From NCBI GenBank assembly GCA_027924585.1, contig BSBM01000076.1, positions 7,783,001-7,847,000 on the forward strand: a DNA stretch of 64,000 bases. The letters are read 5' to 3'. The translations under genes were made by a program, and so were the position numbers. This document shows, piece by piece, positions 42,563 through 55,100 of this stretch. Each line of letters opens with the position of its first letter. The first letter of the stretch is position 1. The DNA comes from Larix kaempferi (Eukaryota; Streptophyta; Pinopsida; Pinales; Pinaceae). The notes below the pieces were generated by a model. It saw nothing but the letters and a program-made list of their open reading frames with translations, was not told where the DNA came from and did not search any database.

Positions 42563-43767
42563 CTGATTAGAATAATCATAAACAAAATGGTAACGATGAA
42601 ATTTGTGTTCACCACAAAGTAATTCAAGAAAATATTATTATCTGTTGCCATTACTTTGAATCTTAAACAAAAACCTTAGAATGGCCAAGTAAACACTATA
42701 TAAGAAAGCAAGTCTAAGAAAGAAGGGTAAAAGTTTGTTGGGGAGTTCAAAATGATAAGGAAAAATCCATTTATCTAACGTGACATAATGTTCATCTCTC
42801 TATGGATATAATCTGAAATAGTTTAGGGAAAAAATAAATCCCCTTGTATACGCATGCATAACACGCTTTGCAACAATACAAAGACAACTTAAAATACTCA
42901 CCTGATTAAAAAAATCCTCAAGCACCAAAGCAGACGACTTTTCCATATATATAGAAAAGATATAACATTTTGTTAATTTGACATTACATAAGTATTGGAG
43001 AGGGTTTCTCCCTACCATTAACAATAAACAGTCACAAAATAGTAAAACAGGTCCCATTGAATAACTATCTGTTACAGGGAAAAAGTGTAGGGCAAACCTA
43101 TGCTTTGTGCAATTCTCTGTGAAATCAATCAAAGGATGCATTTAAGGTATAAGGTCTCTTGACCTATCTAATTTCACCAGTGTTTCACGTCTGATTTGAC
43201 TGATGTGAATATATTTAAGATCTGAAATCGTGAAGTTTTAGCATTCTTATCCTAATATTTATAGTGTCTGTTGAACAGAATAAAACTCAGCTATGTTTAT
43301 TAACCTATTCTATCCTTTATCTATTTCTAACTGTTTACATTGCAGAAATAGAGATCTTGCATACAGACAATTAAACAACAAAATACATCTTGCAGAAAAA
43401 TAAATTGCTTTGATTGAATCTAAACAAACATATAAAACTTACTGTTAATGTTGAATTTTCCCTAGGCATTTTCAGTGTTAAGCTTCAGCATGTTCATAAG
43501 TATATTTTTTGGTGCTAGAGTTGGAGATCAGACTCAGTTCTATTTTCTGAGATTTTCAGTTTGACATGGGGGGCACCATGCTCAGTGCTTCTACAATAGA
43601 TTTGAAATCAGACTTCAGCTCTAATTTTATCAGGTTTCACATCCATGCATGTGACATGCAACACTTGGACAATGCATGGGAGAGTCATTCTTTCAAAAGG
43701 GCAGTTTCCACTCTTGACATTTGTTATTTCATGAAAGTTCCTATTTTTACAAACTAGTGGTAAATAC
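42563..43767. other. Unassigned intron-like segment
   Basis: AT-rich, no recognised coding motif. A minus-strand stretch ending AATTAATCAG-like/GTGAGT near 42900 looks like a splice donor, but its phase does not fit the next endonuclease V exon. No repeat family was matched inside the window. Confidence 0.3.
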
Positions 43768-44081
43768 CAGTGTTACAAATATCGTGTTGGCAAATATATC
43801 GCCAAGGGTCCAAAAAAAAAATATAGGATTTATCAGGGAAAATGTCGGCAAACATCGGCGAAATTAAAAATATAAAAATATTAATTTTTTGACTCAGCTG
43901 ATATTTCCCGATTTTTCCCGATATTTCCCAATTTTTGGCGATTTTTCCTTGACATCGCGAAAATATCGCGATTTTTTCACCACAAAAAATCGCCCAAACA
44001 TCACGGCGATGTTTGCCGAAATTATCAGCTGGCAGCAAACATCGCGATGTCGACGATATATCGCCGATATTTGTAACATAG
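43768..44081. mobile_element. hAT-type MITE (314 bp) with 8-bp TSD
   Basis: Ends are CAGTGTTACAAATATCG and, on the opposite strand, CTATGTTACAAATATCG: a 17-bp terminal inverted repeat with two mismatches near the tip. The 8-bp TSD GTAAATAC is exact (43760-43767 and 44082-44089). The interior is packed with TATCGCGAT/CGGCGA words in both orientations, giving it high folding capacity, and has no transposase. An 8-bp TSD and a CAGTG tip are hAT hallmarks. Confidence 0.88.
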
Positions 44082-44149
44082 GTAAATACATATCCTTGAC
44101 TTGGCTTTTGTGAGATACATGTGTATCCTCATACAATCCCTAGCGGAAG

Positions 44150-46300
44150 TGTTGTCACATCAATAGTAGCAGGGCTACCATGATGCAGATAAGCCTGTCA
44201 AAGGCATGAGCCAGTCCTCTTACATGAGTTGAGTTTCTCTCAGGCTATGGTGGAGATATTTTTTCGAGCTATTCAAAGGATGCAGAGCACTTATTCCAGT
44301 TTCCCTTGTCATGACTAAGCCCCTCATGACCCCATTGAGATGTATTGGACGGGTTATGGTTCACTTAGCTGAGCAACAAAGAAGCAGTTGGTATACTTTC
44401 CTTTGCCCCATGCAGTCAGAGCAGTTCATGGCTATATCAGAGACAGGTATATAGTTGAGCAGGTATATATTTGGTATATGGGTGTTATCATTTGTCTCTG
44501 TTGTCTATCTTAGTAGATTTAACTAGGCATTTAGTGGCTAACAGTGGTGATTTTCTTTTGTTGACTTATTATTATGAGTAGCTAAATAGTCCTGATTGTT
44601 AAGGCTTTTATATATGCTCACTAGTGTTTCTCACTTTGTACAAACTTGACCATGACCCTGGCTATGTCTGGCACCATTTTAACTGTCTCCATCCATCCAT
44701 TATTTCAACATTCCCATAGTTTTATTCCCGACTTATGACTTAGACTGGTGAGATTGAGGAGCCTTCCCCCGCCTTGACCCCTGCGCATGATGGACTCCAT
44801 GTTTTTATTGTGTCTCGGATCTAGAGTGTATGGCTGCATGGTTAGACCTGTCGATCCACTTCCTATTAGTTACCCCTGATGTTGAGGTGCAGTTAGGATT
44901 GTGTTGTCCACCGGGTTGCCTTCCACTAGTCATTGAAGCAAGTTGGCCTATCACCATTACATCCATTAGTGTGATACTTACTATATCAAAAGAAATGCAG
45001 GCCAAGAAACCTTATGAAAGCTAAAATAAAAATCAAGCCAAAAGGCTAAATGTGAAATGAAAAAGTCCAAAATAAAAGCAGATGAGCAGCAATTGAAAAT
45101 CAAAATGATTGCTGGCCATTGTTATCAAATAAAATGTAATGATTATTCTTCATGGAGCCAAAAAGGGCATGGATGTGAGATGGAGTAAGGGACTGCTAAT
45201 TCTAAGAGTTCCCTAGAACATGAGTTAAAGTTACAATCGGTTGTGCACTCAACACAATGGTTTTAGAAAAGATCCTCATGGAGCCTGAATCAGGCTTGGA
45301 AGTGAGTTATAGGTTGCTTGTTATAGTTTAGTGGAGGAAGCTCAAGCACTCTACCCATTTGTGAGACACCTCCCTTCCCTGGTGTTCTCCATCATGCATA
45401 TGTCATTGTGGTCCCCATCTTTCCTTTATTCTTCGAGATATCATTTTGTCAAAGTCAAATAAGTCAATCCTATCAAATCTTAGCCGTGTTGCATCCACCT
45501 CACCCACCTTAGCAATTTGGTCAAATTTGTAAGTGAGCATATACATAGGAATTCTTGAAGGACTGTGAAGCTAATCTATTGTAAGTTAAATTTATTATGC
45601 ATGGTCACCATTGTTTATAACATTTGTGTTTTAGTCAGCTACTAATATAGATAATGGAGCATCATATACCCCTTATACATGCAGGATCAGTTTCTAGTCA
45701 GCTCAGTCAGTATTTTGACCATTTTTTACTTGGTCAAACCAGTTTGACCATGGTCAACAGGTAGTCCCTGGTGACTTTGGATCCGACAGTTCGATTTTTT
45801 GTTTTTGGCACCTATTGGTACCCACTACAGTGTCCCATGCTTCAATTGGCCATAATTTGTTCCATTTCATGGTTATTATTATCATTATAAGTTATTATGG
45901 GCCATATTTTATATGTTGGACATGGATGAGTTTACTAGGTTATTCTATAGGTGGATCCATGGGGTGCTAGTAGTCACCTATAGTGAATTTGAGGTCTTTG
46001 ATCTCAATTATGCAGTTAGATTGATGATTTGGGCAAAGAAAATGCATGATATGGGCATTTTATTCGCTCAACGGCATTACAGGCAAAATAATTCATTAAA
46101 AAGTGACCATAGCCTAGCCAAGAAATCAATTTGGCTAGCGAGGGGCAAAGAAATGACTTGGGATGAGTTATTAAGATATGTTGAGGCTCTAGGGACCATG
46201 TTACATGTGTTTATCATTGGATGGGGCCACATGTTATTTTATCCTCCTAGGGAGGACGTCTTTCCCCATGGGGAACACACTTGATGTGGGGATCATTATG
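44150..46300 (+). repeat. 5' part of a family K LTR (third copy)
   Basis: Starts TGTTGTCACATC (one change from TGTTATCACATC) and follows the 4462-6095 copy in order: the CAGGTATAT region, the CTCCATCCATCC block, AGCCAAAAGGCTA words at about 45035, GGATGTGAGATGGAGTAAGG at about 45170, and the TTTGACC-rich stretch at 45715-45760 that corresponds to 35850-35890. It breaks off near 46300, where reverse-strand Tat integrase sequence begins. The last third of the LTR is absent. No coding sequence. Confidence 0.7.
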
Positions 46301-46339
46301 TTATCATATGGTATCATCATTATGTTGTAATGGGGATGC

Positions 46340-49300
46340 CTAAAGGGATACGTAGACACTTTATCCAAGGAATTTCTTCTGTTTTCATCAAGCTCGATGA
46401 TTTGGTTGGCCCTATCTTCCAACTCTAACTTCTCAGAGTCATAATCAGTTAGCATTCTGAAGATGGGGATCTGCATGCTAAGAGGTAATGTTGCTGTGAT
46501 GCCATAAACAAGTTCAAAGGGGGACTTTCCAGTGGAGTTTTTCTTTGTAATTCTGTCCGCCCAAAGGGCATATTTGATCTTGCTATCCCAGGATCTTTTG
46601 TTATCACCAACAGTTTTCTTAAGGATAGTCATCAGGTTCTTGTTTGAGGATTCAGCAAGGCCATTACCTTGTGGATAATAGTCGGAAGAGTGAGATAAAA
46701 TAATGCCATATTTGAAACAGAAATCATTCATTTCTGTTGAACTGAAAGCCTTGGCATTATCGGTGGTTATCTTCAAAGGGGTACCAAATCTAGTGATGAT
46801 TTTATCTTCAATAAAATTCATAACAACCTTCTCAGTAGCTGTCTTGGTAGGAATAGCCTCAACCCACTTGGTGAAGTAATCAGTTGCTGTCAGAATCCAG
46901 CAAAATCCATTGCTAGAATTATCTTTAAATTTACCAATAAAGTCAAGGCCCCATTGCTGGAAAGGGGCAATGACAACAACCGGGTTGAGGGGTAAGGCGG
47001 CCAATTTAGGCTTTCCTGTGAATAGTTAACATTCCTGGCAAAACTTGACATGTTTGTACACATCGGCAAATATGGTTGGCCAATAATATCCGGCTCTAAG
47101 GATTTTGTGGGCAGTTGTATTCGCTGCATAGTGTCCTCCACAAAATCCTGAGTGAAGGTCAATCAAGATCTTTTTAGAATCTTGTTCATGGACACATCTA
47201 AGGATAACCCCATCAGGGCTTCTCCAACCCAATCCTTCTTGAGTAAGGCAATATCTAGCAGCTTTCAATCTTAGTGCCCTTCGCTTGTGTCCTTTAAGGT
47301 GGTCAGGGCAAGTCATATGTAAGAGGAAATATATAACATCAGAATACCAATGGATATCTAGCTCCCGCAAGGCAGGTGTCATACGTGGACAATCAGGTTG
47401 ATCTGTACAGTTTATGTCGATAGCCTCCTCATTTTTCTGGGTTAACATTTTGGCTAGGCCTTGTCCCTTGATAAGTTTGGTAGGTTTTATTTCCAAGTCA
47501 TATTCCTGTATCTTGGAGACCCATGTGCCTCTTGTTCCTAAGCAATCCTGTTGGGATAGGATGTCTTTTACTGCAGCATGGGGGACATAACCTATAACTT
47601 TATTGTAGCCAATGTATGTTCTGAAATGTTTCAAGGATTTGACCAAAGCATAAGCCTGTTTTTCCATTATAGTGTAGTTTAATTTTGAATTTTGTAAAGC
47701 CCTGCTCATGAATGCAATTGGTTGCTCGAACCCTTCGAAGTTCTTTTGGAGCAAAACCCCAGCTATAGTATCCTCAAAAGCAAAAGAGAAAATCATGAAA
47801 TCTTTGGTATAATCCGGACTAACCAACACAGGTGACCTAGTAATGGCATCTTTAATAATGTTGAAGGCTTCCCTCCCATCATCAGTCCACACAAATTTAG
47901 CATCTTTTTTAAGTAACCGCTGCATGGGTTTCATCAACTCAGCAAGGTTTGGAATAAATCTTCTGATAAAGTTTATGTGACCATTGAAAGATTGAAGGCC
48001 CTTCACATTTTTGGGGAGAGGTATCTTCTTGATGGCTTCTACTCTTTCAGGGTCAATCTTGACCCCATCCTTGTTTATAATATGCCCTAAGAGTTTTCCC
48101 TCTTCGATGCCTAATACAGACTTTGCCGGATTTAGGGAAATACCATATTCTCTGCACCGTTCAAAGACTTTTCTCAAGTGATCAACATGGCTGGATCTTT
48201 CCTTTGAAAAGACAGTTAAATCATCTTGGTATATCTCGATGATTTTTCCTATTAATTCCTTGAAAGCATAATCCATGGCCCTTTGGAAAGTGGCTCCTGC
48301 ATTTGTAAGGCCAAAGGGCATTCTTAGATACTCAAAGGTTCCCCAAGGAATTGTAAAAGCAGTTTTATGTTTATCCTCTGGTTTGATGACAACCTGGTTG
48401 TATCCTGAAAATCCATCAAGCATGGACATCATATTAGATCCAGTGACCCGTTGGAGGAGGGTCTCCATGTTGGGAAGTGGATAATTGTCTTTCTGGCATG
48501 CCATGTTAAGGTTCCTGAAATCAATGCATATTCTGATACTTCCATTCTTCTTTCTTACGACAACTAAGTTGGAGCACCATGAAGTGTGTCGGGTGGGTGC
48601 TATAATGCCTGCTGCTAACATCTTTTCTAGCTCTCTTTTGATAATAGGGGCCAACTTAGGATTTACTTGCCTTAGTTTTTGACGGAAAGGCTTGGCATTT
48701 TGCATTTCCGGTTTAAGGGGAATGGTATGTTGGAACACATCTTCCCTATAGGCCTTCAACTCGTCATAAGTAAAGGCAAATATATCTCTAAACTCTCTAA
48801 CAAGGTTTATTAGTGCATTTCTTTCTTTTTTTGATGTTCCTTTTCCAATTTTTATGATTTTTGGATCTGTTTCCGTTCCGATGTTTACCTCAATGTAATC
48901 TCCTGGCTTCATCTGGTCAATGCTGTTTTTCTTCCCGTCATGCCTATCAAAGATGTTCTCTAACTTAGTGAAACCACGTGAAATTGGGTTCATGGGTTGG
49001 CTTTCATCTTTATACTGCTTGCCTTCTTCCTGTTCATTAACATTGAAATTGGCAAACTCATCTAAGTTATTTATGAATCTTAGAATTTGTTCATCATCTT
49101 TGAAAACCTGCCAATGGTTCATGTTGTCTGGGACAGATGGCCTATAGTTGATCTCAAGGGTGCAGTCTCCTTTCAACATTTCCTCTGATGGCTGGAGTGT
49201 AGATGCCGCAACAGCTAACCTATCTGCCATACTGTTCTCTTCCCTATGGACTGCTTGTATGTTTAGAGCATCAAAGTATTCCATGGTGTCCCACACTGCA

Positions 49301-51948
49301 TTTCTATATCTCTTAAGCCTTTTGCAATGGCATGCAAAGTTACCCTTGATCTGTTGTACCACTAAATCAGAATCTCCCTTAATACTAAGCATTTTGATCT
49401 TCATGTCTTTAGCAATTTCTATGCCTAGTAAGAGTGCTTCATACTCCGCAACATTGTTGGTGGCTTCAAACTCAAGTCTAAATGCAAAATTGAAGATTTT
49501 ACCCTCAGGTGACATTAAGACTATACCGGCACCCTTGCCAGCTTTAGAAAAAGCTCCATCAAATTCCATTTTCCATAGCCCCTCAATTTTCTTGTCTTTC
49601 ATTTCCGTATGAACTGGATCTAAGAAAGTGGAATTGATCTGGTGGGTTCCCATGTCATCCGAATTGTAAATGTACTCATTTGAAGGTTTGTGGGGATTTT
49701 CAACATGGTACCTCCTTTCCTTTTCTGAATGTAGTTTAACCTGAGTGTCTTCTGAACCAGGAACAGTTGCGTAGGATAGATCTAACTGTAATGAACCACC
49801 CAAAGAAGTACCCCACTTTCTAGATAAAAGCATACCCCACTTATCAGGCACATCTATGACTAGGATGTCCACGGTGACATGGATGTCTGGGTACTTGGCT
49901 AATCTGACGGTTTGATTCTGAATCATCCCCTCAACTTCGACAGGTCTAGAGTCCATGGCACAAACATTCCCATATGGTCTGGTGGTCTTTAAATTCAGTT
50001 GCTGCATGACTTTCTTGGTCATAAGGTTGGCACCAGATCCTGAGTCTAACATACAGTTATGTAGAAGAAGGTCACCTATCATCAATGATATGTAGAAAGG
50101 TGGGTGAGCTTCTTTTCTTGTTTCCCTGGTATGTAGGACTATAGGGGGATCTCCATAATCATTCATACAACTTGTTGAAGGTTGCTCTTTAGTTTCTACG
50201 AAAGTTACCTTTTTAGGGGTAGGGTACTTTGCAGGTGGAGGTTGCTTTTCAAATGCAATGGGATGAGGAACAGCAAGGGGCTTTTCAGAATTTATAGGTT
50301 TAGGAGTATGAGGGGGAGTATTATTAGCATGAGGCTTTAACAGTTTTAACAGTTTCTCTCTCTGACCAGGAAGTTTGCATAGTTCAAGCACTGGGACTGG
50401 AACTTTGGTGTTGGACAACCAATTACTTAAATCAAAATTTAAATCAATAGGTGGTTCCTTTTCAATGTTTATTCTTTGAGAAATGTGAGGAACTGTTACC
50501 TTAGGAGTGTTTTGATTAGAAGTTCCCTCCTTCGGTTTCTTTTGATAAGTGTTTCCTTTGAATCTCTGGCTGTTGTTGATACTAGGTGGCATCTCTCCAT
50601 ACAGTTGAGTCATATAGTCGATCTGTTGATAACCCTGGTTGGCTTGAGTCATATCAAAGTTCTCATATTCATTTCCCACATGGTTGATAAAAACAGGCTC
50701 ATCTGATGAAGTACTAGGCTCACATCCCTCAGGATATCCATGCTCTTGAACAAAGCAGGCATAATGGCAACCAGATTCCTCATGGAAATCCTTGCATGCC
50801 CTACAAAATCGCTTGGCATGCTCAACCATGTTAGCAGCCTCTAGTTGATGAGGAGGCCTCTGTTCATGGTTAGGAGGTCTTCTTTGCCAAGTAGGTTTGG
50901 CAGGAAAATTTCTAGGAGCTGGTTGTGTATGTTGAACCTGTTGAACCTGTGCTCTTTCCATGTTGATGATCTTGTTTTGCAATTCTTTAATCTGGCTTAC
51001 ATGTTTCTGTTCTGCTTTCTCCATTCTCTCACATATTTCTATCATTCGTTTTTCGTAAGAGTCCTTCATAGGTTCTTTGTCTTTATGCTCGATTGGTTTT
51101 GAAAGCAGTTGAGATCTAGAGTACCCCTGGATATTTGATTCTCCGGAAGACTTCATGTTTCTATCAATTTTGATGGCCAAAGCTTGAGCTTCAACCAAGG
51201 TAGCTGGTTCTTTATCCTTGATCTGATATTGAACTTTGCCACTTAATGCTTCTATGTCGTAGTCTAACAAAGAAGCCGCAGGAGGCGCATAGGTGTCAGG
51301 GATGGAATTGGACAACTCCATGAATTTAGTGTTAAATTCATCCATAGTTTCATTCTCAGTCTTCTTCATACTAGTTAGAGATGCAACTAAATGTCTAGGT
51401 TCTTTTCTGCAACCAAACTTGTTGAGGAAGGCCGTCTTGAAGGCTGCTATGGTGGCAAAAGAGTTGTCTGGTAGATTGTCGTACCAATTCCCTGCCTTAC
51501 CCTCCAAGGATAGGGCAAAAAGAGTCATGTAAACGTCTTCATGTTTATCAGCTCCCCTGACATGAGCACTACACAATTTGGTGAAGTTTCTAATATGTTG
51601 TTCAGCAGATAATGAGGCATCAGTGCCATTGAAATTTGTGATCTTATCAATAGCCTTCTCGGGAATATCGTGAGGTTGACCTGGTATCTGAGTAAAGTTG
51701 AGTTGAGTAAAGAACTCACCCATTGTGGAAAGAAAACAGTTATTATTTTCAGAATTTGTTTGACTTTCTAGGTTTTCTTGAAATAAAGAGTGGATGTCTA
51801 AAATAGATTCAGATCTAAGATTTTCAAGAATTCTACGAGAAGCAAGCTTGTATAGTCTCCTCCTATAAACCTTTTCAGGCTCAGGGATAAAACTAAGCAA
51901 GCCTTCAGAGTTTCTTCTAGTTGAATACCTTGATGTGTTAACTGACAG
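46340..51948 (-). pseudogene. Tat-like Ty3/gypsy Gag-Pol (family G autonomous copy), 3' truncated
   Basis: One long minus-strand frame, broken once by TAA at 47028-47026. Numbered from 51900, Gag is 1-420 with a CRACKDFHEESGC cysteine cluster. Protease has LDSGSG (D near 619). An archaeal-type RNase H at 777-900 has FDGAF, AEYEALL, KGDSDLVV and MADRLA, all four acidic residues present. RT follows with IDFRNLN and YQDD at about 1224, then a degenerate gypsy RNase H (EKQAYALV) and the integrase finger (H ... FCQEC). The integrase core has D, D (46761-46759) and E (46653-46651) with 35 residues between. The frame leaves integrase sequence near SLDKV (46370) and runs into unrelated DNA. It encodes particle, maturation, copying and insertion functions. 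Confidence 0.93.
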
Positions 51949-52130
51949 TGGAGTCGCCAGGTGAATCCAAGTCTAATTTCAGAGAGTGATTAAACTAAAA
52001 ATCTACCAAAGTAAAAAGGTGAAGTGGAGTCGCCAGATAGATATGAGAATCTATCAAAAGGTAAAACAAACTAGAAAAACTAAGGTCGTCCAGGAACATA
52101 AAGATTTGTCCCCGGCAGCGGCGCCAAAGA
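51949..52130 (-). other. PBS and leader of the Tat-like element
   Basis: The PBS TGGCGCCGCTGCCGGGGA (minus, 52126-52109) complements tRNA-Asp with one mismatch and is four bases (TCTT) from the LTR end. TGGCGACTCC-type motifs occur at 52035-52026 and 51959-51950, the second ending one base before the first conserved Gag codon, a CTG at 51948-51946. Confidence 0.87.
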
Positions 52131-55100
52131 TGTTGTCCGCCAATATGCACACCAGCAGCGGAAATCTTTCGAAAGCTGTCTCTTCACTACAAGTGAGAGA
52201 GGTGTGGCCTTGGGGGCAAGCAATGAGCCAGGTACTGTCACCTGAATCCCAGCTCCTCCGTTTAGGCAAAACTCCTAACGAAGCCAAGGGGGGTAGTCCC
52301 TAAAAAAGAGTTGTCTGAGGCTCTTTGTGTATTTAAGTGTTTTTAATGCAGTGATGCGGATGGGTGTTTTTTAGGAATTTTTTGAGATGAGAGACAATAT
52401 AATGCTCAAATATAAGACAAGATAACGCAATCCACGTTGCAAATACAAGATGAAAGATACACTTGGGCAATAAGTAAATCACTTTTCACGAAATATAGCA
52501 GATACTCCAATGTTGATATTTAAGCAAACAAAATATAAGATAAAGGACCAGTGCCTTATGGAGTCAAAAATTAAGTATGAAATGTGAAAACTTGACACAA
52601 GTGCTTGAATTGAAAGTTTGTGAGAACATTGTGCAGCTTATCTTGGTAAATTCAAAGTTTTAATTGTCTTGATTATTAGGGCTAAACCCAAGGATGTTCA
52701 AAGAGTGTCCGGAAAGTAGTTTTAAGCAGCTCCTTTAAGAGACCTGTCGGGGACTGTCTGGAATCACGGCGAGGCGCGCAATGCTAACCAGCCACCGTGT
52801 CGCAGATTGGGCGGTCCGGCGCCTCCCCTGAGAACCGATTAAAATACTTTATGTCAACGCCGGTTCGTTGGTTATGGGGGTGAAAGTTTTAATTAGATTT
52901 TCACTTGTAGATTAACAAGTCTTCCACCTTTCTGAGTACTAGCCCAACCGTTTCCGGTTGGCAGAGCATACGGGCGTAGGACAGAAACCAAGATAAATTA
53001 ATTAAAGGGTGTATGAGTGGAAAATTTTATTATTAAAGAACTTTGTTCAACTCTCCGACAGAGAGCGCTCTTGACTTGGTCTTATGACCACAGTTCAAGA
53101 GACTTGCTAGATTAACAATGCCTAATGCAGGGAAATGCAAGAAACTAAAATGCCCTCCGATAGAGGGTGCTCTTGACTTGGATTTGGCCAAGTTCAAGAG
53201 ACTTTGGTTTATTTTAAGAAGCAGAAAGAAAGTAGTAGCAGTAAATCTTAACTTGAAACAGATTTTAAGCAATAGTATTGATCACAAGATATGAATTACC
53301 ACTAACAATAATGCTTGCAAGATAAATAAATCTAGTGTTCTACCACACAAACTTTAATCTACTAGGTGGGATTGATCCCCGAAACAGGATCAACCACTAG
53401 AACCGCCTGCACTTGAGAACTTCCAGCTAGCTGAAAGCTCTGCCAAGGAAACCGACAGGGATGGAAGAGTAACCACAAATTATGTGGTCCTGCCCTTGAG
53501 ACGAAATCTCAAGGATACAACTTCCGGCTGAAGGCTTTGGAAGAAAAGCAAGATAACAATAAATGCAAAAATAAAACTAAACTACCCAAGAATCTCTTTC
53601 AAGTCAAAGACCCTACTCGGGAGAGCATGGGGGTAAGTAGATATGGAAGATAAGCAAAAATGATCTTATTTGAAGTAAATTTAAACTAAGAGCATGAAAA
53701 CACAAACTAAGTTAAACCAAACCACAAGACCCAACACTCTTCCCCAAATGGGGAAGAAGACCCAAAAAGTGGAGGCCCCCTCCACTTGAGACTTTTATTT
53801 AGCGGTTACAAATGCCTTGGGTTTAAAACCTTGCAAGGTCTTTTGAGAACGGTAATACTTGGAAAAAATTGGAGAAGAAACAAGTTTTACTTGCTATTAC
53901 AAAAGGATAAGTATATCAAGATTAAGTCATTCTCATGGATCCTTCACTTTGTTTTGCGTTGATTTTTTGTTTCAAGATCTTTATCAAATATCTCTCTTTC
54001 TCAAATGATCTGCACAAGTCCAAAACATCTAAACAAGGCACCCATTAACCATTAGCAAAAGACAAAACCAAAATTTGAAACTAGTTAAGTCTAAATTTGA
54101 AATTTTAACTCTAAAATGTGGTATGCATGAAATTTTATCAAAAAATATTAACTATGGCGAAACGGACCAGCGAACAACAAACTCTCGAAATGTCCTAGAA
54201 ATGAGATCTAAAGTATAAACATTTGAAATATTTTTGTGCAAAATTTTCTATCTTTTGGAAGATGTAAAAGTTTGTAAACAATCTACGAGCTACATGCAAG
54301 CTATGATAGTATGGATATGAAAATGACCAAGTACCTCAAAAGACAATGCAAGATATTTATTTTTATGAGATCTAACTATGCAAAACCAACTACCAAATAA
54401 CCAAGTATGAGATCTAATACTAACTACTACTAACTCTTTTGTTTTGTTGTTTTGATGTGATTTAGGGCTTAAATGGGAGTGGATGAGGAGAAAAGGTGAA
54501 GGACAAGCAAGGTGGACGAGAGGGAAGGACTAGGGCAAAGGACAAGGATGAAGGATGAGGGAAAGAGGACCCTAGATGGAGAGGACGAGAGCAAGGAAAT
54601 AGGGCTAGACTAAAGAGATAAAGACAAGGAAGAAGGGACCTAAGTGAGGTAGGACGAGAGTAAAAGAGTGGGTAGAAGATGGTAAAACGAAAGGGTAAGA
54701 GGCTCAAGAAGAAGGTGGGACAAATGGAAAAGGAGAGAAGGTGGATGGTAGAGCCAAACAAAAAGAGGAGGGAGGCACTAAATGGCTAAGACGAGAGGAA
54801 GAAGGTGGCTTTTCTAGGATGGACGAGAGACAAAAGAGAAGACAAAAACGAATGGGGAAAGAAGTCAATGAGGAGAGGGGACGAGAGGGAAGGACTGGGC
54901 TAGCAAGCAAATCAAAGGGGTTTCAATGAGAAGACAAGATGGCTTGAAGAATGGGAAGCCTAGGGCAACAAAGTAACCAAGATAAATTTTTTTTTTAAAT
55001 AAACTTAAGAGATGGAACCTTAGATTTGAAGCCTTTTGCCAAATCCCTTAATGCTTGAGATTGACTCTAGAAGGATCCTGAAGCATGCACAAATGGTTAG

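Noticed and set aside
42900-42955. Possible extra exon reading MEKSSALVLEDFFNQ before GTGAGT
   Set aside because: Its phase does not match the next endonuclease V exon and no family motif is present.
54462-54929. Long serine/proline/leucine- or arginine/glutamate-rich open frames
   Set aside because: Both strands are open only because the sequence is a purine/pyrimidine simple tract of the LTR.
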